Assembly: GCF_030272615.1 (NCBI RefSeq)
Contig: NC_081406.1
Location: 185,109,770 to 185,173,769, forward strand
DNA length: 64,000 bases
Direction of reading: 5' to 3'
From: Cryptomeria japonica
Taxonomy: Eukaryota; Streptophyta; Pinopsida; Cupressales; Cupressaceae
Part shown: positions 58,441 through 64,000 of the stretch, piece after piece
How positions within the stretch are numbered: position 1 is the stretch's first letter
How the letters are laid out: every line of letters starts with the position of its first letter
The notes under the pieces: generated by a model
What the model was told of the DNA's origin: nothing
Databases searched by the model: none
The model's input: only the letters and a program-made list of their open reading frames with translations
Translations under genes and position numbers: made by a program

Positions 58441-59463
58441 TATGATAACCACAATCATCAAGGGATCATATTGATGTTGAATTTCACTAGTAGGTAGCTC
58501 GTCTTGAATAAACACAATTTGAGCTTTAGGATTCATCACATAGTTAACCAAAGACACTATATTACTAGATGTATTTGGTGGAGGAACATTCAAATCTTTC
58601 AAGGCATCTTGTAACATTCCGTGATGAGCAGAAGAAGTTTGAATCAAATCCCAAAGGGATATCTTAGCAGGGGTAGCTTTAAGTTGCTCTATGAGATCAT
58701 ATTCCTTACCAAGAACTTGTGAAATACGTGGAGCTTGTGGAAGAATTGGTTGAGGATTAGGAAGAGAAACTGGAGTAACAGGAGGAGGATTAGGCTGCCT
58801 ATTATTTCTAGTGTGATAAGTATGGGCAACCGCATGATAACTCTCTCTAGTTAATTGCTTGGCATAACTATAAGGACTCATAGGTTTTCTTGCTTGCACA
58901 GTGATGATAGGTTTATTCGAAGTAAGAAAGGAATCATGACCATACCCTCCTTGGATGGTAAGGGGAGGTGATTTAGGAACTTGAAAAGCGGGAGAAGGGT
59001 AAGCACCTTGGACTTCAAAGAGAGGCTTATTATGTTCTTTTAGGTTTATCATGTTAACTAATTTAGAAGTTTTGTTCTTGTTTAAAGATTTTGACAAAGC
59101 CACAAAGTCATCAAGAGCATCATCCAACAAAGCATGATCATATCGATTAAAAGGTTTATCTTTTGATTCAAAAGGAGATATCTCTTCATAGAGGGGATCA
59201 TTGAAAACAACCATGTTGCTAGATTCAGTGGAAGAGTTGATAGGAATGTACCCTTGAGAGGAACCATTCGACTTATCTTTCTCATCACAACGAAATGGCA
59301 TAGTAACAAGGTTTATGAGTCTTTGGTAAAACGAAGGTTTGGCATCTTTAGGATTCAAAAACTCATCTAAAGCTTCATCTAATTCATCTTGGCTATACTC
59401 ATAATCGACATAATTGCATACATCATCATAAATATGAACATCTTGCAAATAAAAATCTGACAT
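58420..59463 (-). pseudogene. Element E gag-position frame without recognisable gag domains
   Basis: 347 open codons from ATG 59463, 157 bases inside the primer site. The N-terminus is acidic (YSQDELDEALDEFLNPKDAK), the middle is Pro/Ser/Asn-rich, and the C-terminal part has ATPAKISLWDLIQTSSAHHG, which in Tat elements precedes protease. No Retrotrans_gag core and no zinc knuckle are visible, unlike Element C. The gag proper therefore seems to have been deleted or replaced. Confidence 0.7.
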
Positions 59464-59619
59464 TTTGAAATAAAGATTGCATAAAACTTAAACACACAAT
59501 GCAAAGAAACACAATCTTTCTTTTCCCTCTTTTTTTTTTTTTGAAAATGAAACTTAAATGAAACACACTAAATCTAGATCTAGATCCAACAAATGCAATG
59601 CAAGAGAAATAAATAATAA

Positions 59620-59639
59620 GATTCACGTCGGGTTCACCA
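59620..59639 (-). other. Primer-binding site of Element E, tRNA-Trp
   Basis: Minus strand TGGTGAACCCGACGTGAATC is complementary over 20 bases to the 3' end of plant tRNA-Trp as I recall it (…GATTCACGTCGGGTTCA plus CCA). It starts three bases inside the LTR. Confidence 0.8.
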
Positions 59640-59642
59640 AAA

Positions 59643-61232
59643 TGTGTAGGGGAAAAAGTGAGACTAGGTTAACATGTCCTAATCCTACCTTTTGACACAC
59701 ATTGTGGAATACGAAAGAGCCTAGAGGTATCACACAATTGGCTACTTCTTTTTTTGAAAGAGAGAGCCATAGGCTACCTATTAGGGTTTCTATTCCTTTG
59801 TTGTAATTGAAAGATAAAATGATGCAAGTTCAATTCCTAACCTCAGAGTGCAAGTATGAACTAATAACAAAATTGCAGAATTGAAGTTAAACAATGGAAA
59901 GCTGCAAATACAAGGACAAGACAAGAATGCAAATGCGTACCCAGAGTTAAAATCTGAGTGAAAATGTTTGGGATGGGGGCGCGGGCGCCACTGTCCTGAT
60001 TCTGCTCCTGAAACTGCACCTGAAACTGCTATTTTGCAACCTATAAAACTGTCGGGAATGCTGTCTGACAAAAGGACCAGGGCGCCTCACGCCCCTGTCC
60101 TAGTCTTTTGCTCTGAAATTTGGTGTGAATGTTAGTCTCTGTCTACTTCCGTCAGATCTGCAACTTGCAGCGTCGTCCGAATCCCAAAACCTGCACTTAT
60201 ATCTGAAAAGGTATGGTGGGCGGCTATATAGGGTTTTGCATTAGTCAAACCTCCGCTTTGGTGATTTCCACCTCCACAAATAGCCAAGTTGTATTGTAAA
60301 AGTAGTGTGTGTGCAGACCTTGTGTGTGTGCAAGATCCTAAAATGCAAGTAAGCAAACCAGAGCAACCTAGAAAGTAAACCCTAATTGCTTGTAAATGAC
60401 AATGTAAATGCTCCAAATCAAGATGTAAAGAGATCTAAAGCATGAATACAAGTGATATAATGAGGCTTATGCAAAGACATGAAAACAACATGAAATCATA
60501 CCCAACCTCAAGGGAGGGGTACAAGCCAATCTTCAGTCGGTGATCCCTTATTGCTCTTCAATGCCTTCAAAGCCCTAAATGGATGAATGAAATTGATGAA
60601 TGCTTGATGGACGGATGTTCAATGTTGTTGAAGTCTTCAAATATCTGCTCTTTCACTGCATAGAAGGTCCCTAAAACCAAAATTCGGATCCCTTCAAATG
60701 AAGAAAGAGAGCCTTTATATATGAAACCCTAGGTCTTAATTTCAACTTTTGGCTGACCTAGAGATTGAATCTCCCGCCAATTTCCTGGGGTTAAGCTTTA
60801 TTTTATGATTGCATCGTGCTCCTAAAATTTCAAGGAAAATGTCCGGGACCGTGTGCACTCTGGGCACCATGGTCCCGACAACTTTTCACCAAATTTTCAG
60901 GGCCGTCGGATATGATGATTTTAGAGAAAATCCCGAAGTTACAGGTGATTTCGAGATGTTTTGACCCCCGAAATCAAGCCCCCAAGTTCAGAATAGGACC
61001 TAATTAGGGGTTTTGATTAAATGATGTATTAGAGAAATAAAATGAAAGGGGCACACTTTAATGAAAGGGCCCAACTGGAAGATGATGAAATAGAACCTTA
61101 GACCTAATTAATTCGATTAATTAAGTGCTAAAGGGGAAATGCAATGCAAAATGCAAAATGCGCCAAGGCGGGTGCTAAACTAGGTGTGAAATTGTACTGC
61201 TTTAGCAAGTGCGTACAATTTACGACATTACA
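59643..61232 (-). repeat. 5' LTR of Element E
   Basis: 1,590 bp, plus-strand TGTGTAGGGG to ATTACA. Followed by the target duplication ACTAC. TATA candidate at 60712-60722. No gene. Confidence 0.9.
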
Positions 61233-61237
61233 ACTAC

Positions 61238-62651
61238 TCACTAGCATGTAGCACTAATGGTAGGGAGAGTGAATCAAATAACAAAGGAAACAACAGATGG
61301 ATGGGATATATTCCTAGTAGAAAAATAAAAACAAGAAGAGTATCAAAAACCTAAAACCTTCAAGGTATACGAAAAGGATAGGGACAAAGGAAAAGCCAAG
61401 GTTGGTTGACCTCCTACTATAAAGATAGTAGACAACTTACCCCCAACGCCTTTAGATACTCCACCGGTAGACACTACTAAAAATTAACCAGCAATAGAGA
61501 GTATGAAGAGAACACATGAGGATACAAATCTTCATACTAAGGTGTTGTACACAATGAATATCGACACACAGGAAGTCAACATTGTGGTTGATAAGGAAAC
61601 AAGTGAGAAAAGAGATGTGGCAACTAAGCCACCGGTAGAAGACACAACAACTGAGACAAATGTTGAAGATACAGTTGGAGACATTGAAATTGGGAATGAG
61701 AAACAAACTAAATAGACAATGGATACAAGAAAAACTGATAGCACTAGTATTGAGCAACCAACTAAAAACATTTCAGGGGCAAGCATAGAGAAATCGGTAG
61801 AAAATACAGAGTCACAAGCAGAGAAACTGACAGTGCATACCATTGAAAAATCATCAGAAGCACCATTAGAGAAACCATCAGTAGAGAGCACAAAGAAATA
61901 GGAAGAACAATAGGTACATTCAGAAATAGTGCTACCGGCTACAACTGAAAAACCTAAAGCTTTGGTAGCTGAAATGGAGACACAAACTGATCCTCCAGTA
62001 AAAGAGGAAAGCAATGATATTATCACCACTGGTGGATTACAAATTGTGAAGTCAGTTGGATAGACATCCAGAACCTCCATGTCTGAATTCACACCAATAA
62101 ATGTGACAAAGGTACTGCTAGATTCAATTAAGAAAATAACAGATTATAATGTACTAACATATAAGGCTATTGATGATACCATACCAATTTTGAAGATGAT
62201 AGCTCCAAAGTGTAACATAGACAACAAAGATTCTTTGAACCAATTAGACACATTGTCTAAGTATATAACCGGTAACCTAATAACACTGGACAAAATAAAT
62301 GAGGATACATTTAAGGAGAGACTGATAAAGGAAAAAGAAAAATTCTTTGAGGATATAGTTAAGAAGAACAAGGGAGAGATGGACACTCTTTTACCGGAAC
62401 TCAGTGAAATTATTTTTGACTTTAAGAAGCTATAAAAGGATACATGCAAAATGGATGTATTAACAAAAGATCTTGACAAAGAAATCAGAAAGACATGGGA
62501 TAAGATTAACAATATTGCTGACAATCTAATTGGGACATCAGATTCATTTTTGGAATTAGAAAAGAAAATTGCAAAGCAAGAAGAGAAAATCAGGAAACTG
62601 GAAAATGAAAAACAAAGAATAAAGGACAAAGAAAAGTACTTAAAATGCTAA
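61238..62651 (+). pseudogene. Element G ORF2, second part
   Basis: Resumes after Element E in the same frame as 46764-48562: the inserted DNA plus one target copy is 12,675 bases, a multiple of three. Contents in order: a Thr/Glu/Lys-rich repetitive stretch (EKSVENTESQAEKLTVHTIE) with several stops, a helical part (LLDSIKKITDYNVLTYKAID, DTLSKYITGNLITLDKINED), and a C-terminal coiled coil (LEKKIAKQEEKIRKLENEKQ) ending at TAA 62649-62651. The total with part one is about 1,070 codons. Confidence 0.6.
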
Positions 62652-63078
62652 CTTTGTCCAAGATTAGAGTATCTTATTTCTTTAAGAAAAGAAATATCTA
62701 AGGCTCTGGTTCCCAAACTAAAGACACCAGATGAGAAAAATGCACATACTCACTAGTATAGTGCAGAGAACCCATGAGGCTATAAAAGGCAGTAAAACAT
62801 TCAACAATAACATCAATTCAATTTTGATGGATATTTTTTCAGAGTTTAACCCACCAGTTACAAGAAACCAAGAAGGACTCCACTGACAGTGAATGACAAC
62901 CTTTGTCATTGATGTCAAAGGGGGAGTAGAGGCTATGAGAAAAATGATCAGCAAATGGCTCATCAGCTCAGGGGGAGCTCATTTTTTTTTTGGTAAGACA
63001 ATTCTGGCAGACTCATTTTTGGATGACACTTTTTGGATTTTTCTCATGAGTGTTGCCATCAATACCAAAGGGGGAGAT
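62652..63078 (+). other. Element G 3' region with repeated polypurine tracts
   Basis: AAAGGGGGAGTAGAGG at about 62917, CAGGGGGAGCTC at about 62969 and AAAGGGGGAGAT at 63067-63078; the last directly precedes the LTR. Multiple such tracts are a trait of SIRE-type copia elements. No gene. Confidence 0.7.
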
Positions 63079-63867
63079 TGTTGGCAAATGCACACTCCAA
63101 TGAGAAATTGTAAGTGATTGAAGGTTTTTTCATTGATGGCAATCCTACAATCATATGATACCGGCAAGACAATATACCAGCATCAACAATGATAGACTCT
63201 ACACTGGCACACATGACACCAACAAACAAAGGAAGGACACTGGCACCCTGGCCGACATGAATTTTGTTTATAATATATTTTGTAATTAATTGTAAAATCA
63301 TTGTAAGCTGACATGGCAAGTTGTAATATGACTCATATATGTATGAGATCATTGTAGAACATTTAGTAAGAAAATGATAGGCGAAATTATGCAGACCTAA
63401 TATGCAAATTTTAGGTTAAGGGTTTATGTATGCAATAGAGCTAAAACTGACATTGGATCTGGCATAGCAGATGCTATTTTAAAGCAGTACAAGACATTGG
63501 ATTTGTATAACCCATTTTGTAAGTCAATGTGACTTCTTATTTTGTAGTTGAGCGATGAGCTCTAGGCACTTGGCCTTCCTGCATGTGCAGGACCCTATTG
63601 TAAGAGTAATATTCTCTTATTGGCCAGTAAGTGAATATTGTGGGTCACAAATCCCATTGAGGTTTTTCCCACACCAGGTTTCCTCATTAAACTACTATGT
63701 TATGGTGTGCTTTTCATGTGGTTTTTGTTATCTTTGTTTACTGCATTATTTTTGGTTTACCAGTATACTGTATTGATATGCTTTACATGTTTTAAATCAA
63801 GTAAACTCTTCGATCGGTTAGATAATGATTCACCCCCCCCCTCTCAGTATCTTTGGGAATCCTAACA
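63079..63867 (+). repeat. 3' LTR of Element G
   Basis: 789 bp, TGTTGGCAAATG to GGAATCCTAACA. It includes the about 54-base piece missing from the 5' LTR and a C-tract at about 63832-63841. Confidence 0.9.
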
Positions 63868-63875
63868 ACAACAAC

Positions 63876-64000
63876 ATGGTGACCAATGCAAAGTTGGGTA
63901 GGAAAGTGGATGATCAGGAGGAGGAGAATGGACTCCTGAAAAAGAAATTGATTAAATTGGAGAGCAAGCTTGGTGCAATAGAAACCAAGGCTGATGAAGT
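63876..64000 (+). CDS. Start of Element H gag-like protein, cut by window end
   Basis: Begins MVTNAKLGRKVDDQEEENGL and stays open to the window end (about 42 codons), Lys/Glu-rich and coiled-coil-like (KKKLIKLESKLGAIETKADE). By position it is the first frame after H's primer site once Element G is removed. Too short to assign a family. Confidence 0.5.
   Translation, partial: MVTNAKLGRKVDDQEEENGLLKKKLIKLESKLGAIETKADE

Larger units (their letters stand above)
48563..61232 (-). mobile_element. Element E: Ty3/gypsy Tat-lineage element with antisense PMD gene
   Basis: LTRs 48563-50214 and 59643-61232, and a target duplication ACTAC at 48558-48562 and 61233-61237. On the minus strand: a primer site matching tRNA-Trp, a gag-position frame, protease, G-patch, RT, RNase H plus a second RNase H, integrase, then a long 3' region before the polypurine tract. 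That 3' region carries a plant mobile domain gene on the opposite strand. The additional RNase H domain is characteristic of the Tat/Ogre group. LTR identity is high in sampled stretches, so this is probably the youngest element here. Confidence 0.9.
44539..63867 (+). mobile_element. Element G: non-autonomous copia-like element with unknown ORF2
   Basis: LTRs at 44539-45273 and 63079-63867, a tRNA-Met primer site after the first and the polypurine tract AAAGGGGGAGAT before the second. The flanking bases ACAAT (44534-44538) and ACAAC (63868-63872) are a target duplication with one change. The inside holds a zinc-knuckle gag-like frame and a long unrecognised frame, but no protease, integrase or polymerase. 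The repeated GGGGGAG motifs before the 3' LTR recall the SIRE/Maximus lineage. Without the nested Element E it is about 6.65 kb. Confidence 0.8.

Overview
This window is repeat-rich nuclear DNA of a seed plant with a large genome. Nearly all 64 kb are LTR retrotransposons of both plant superfamilies (Ty1/copia and Ty3/gypsy), mostly decayed by stop codons and inserted into one another. I see no convincing free-standing host gene, RNA gene or bacterial feature. The density of nested, moderately diverged elements, very long LTRs and AT-rich sequence would suit a gymnosperm, but the sequence alone does not prove the species or even the clade.

Layout. (1) 1-4370: Element 1, minus strand, pol-less, its left LTR cut by the window edge. 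It is inserted in the left LTR of Element 2. (2) 4371-20913: Element 2, minus strand, with giant LTRs (6.5 kb in the complete copy) that are longer than its internal region (3.3 kb). Each LTR carries a decayed reading frame of about 1,200 codons. The internal part keeps only an RNase H and integrase remnant. Element 2 sits inside the reverse transcriptase of copia A. (3) 20914-29301: two copia copies, A and B, minus strand, in tandem and sharing the middle LTR. (4) 29302-42023: gypsy Element C, plus strand, Tat-like, split by chromovirus D (30896-38673, minus strand, CCATG target duplication). (5) 42024-64000: Element H, plus strand, begins with a long LTR that itself holds a solo LTR flanked by 36-bp direct repeats. 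Just after H's primer-binding site copia-like Element G is inserted (44539-63867, plus strand). G in turn contains gypsy/Tat Element E (48563-61232, minus strand, ACTAC target duplication). H resumes at 63868 with the start of a gag-like frame. Relative ages read from nesting: copia A before Element 2 before Element 1; C before D; C before H before G before E.

Most interesting content. Element 2's LTR-borne frame is open in the consensus of its two copies. Elements 1 and 2 both show tRNA-Arg-like primer-site sequence, in inverted orientation, at both ends of the internal region and no visible polypurine tract. Element E carries, antisense to its own pol, a plant mobile domain (PMD) gene with recognisable splice sites. 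Element G has no pol but has a zinc-knuckle gag-like frame and a second, unrecognised frame of about 1,070 codons that stays in one frame across E's insertion point.

How the parts could work together: D, E and copia A/B encode recognisable retrotransposition enzymes, now broken. Elements 1, 2 and G lack some or all of them and would have needed enzymes in trans. Boundaries supported by two LTR copies, target duplications or primer sites are given to the base; those without a second copy are tentative.
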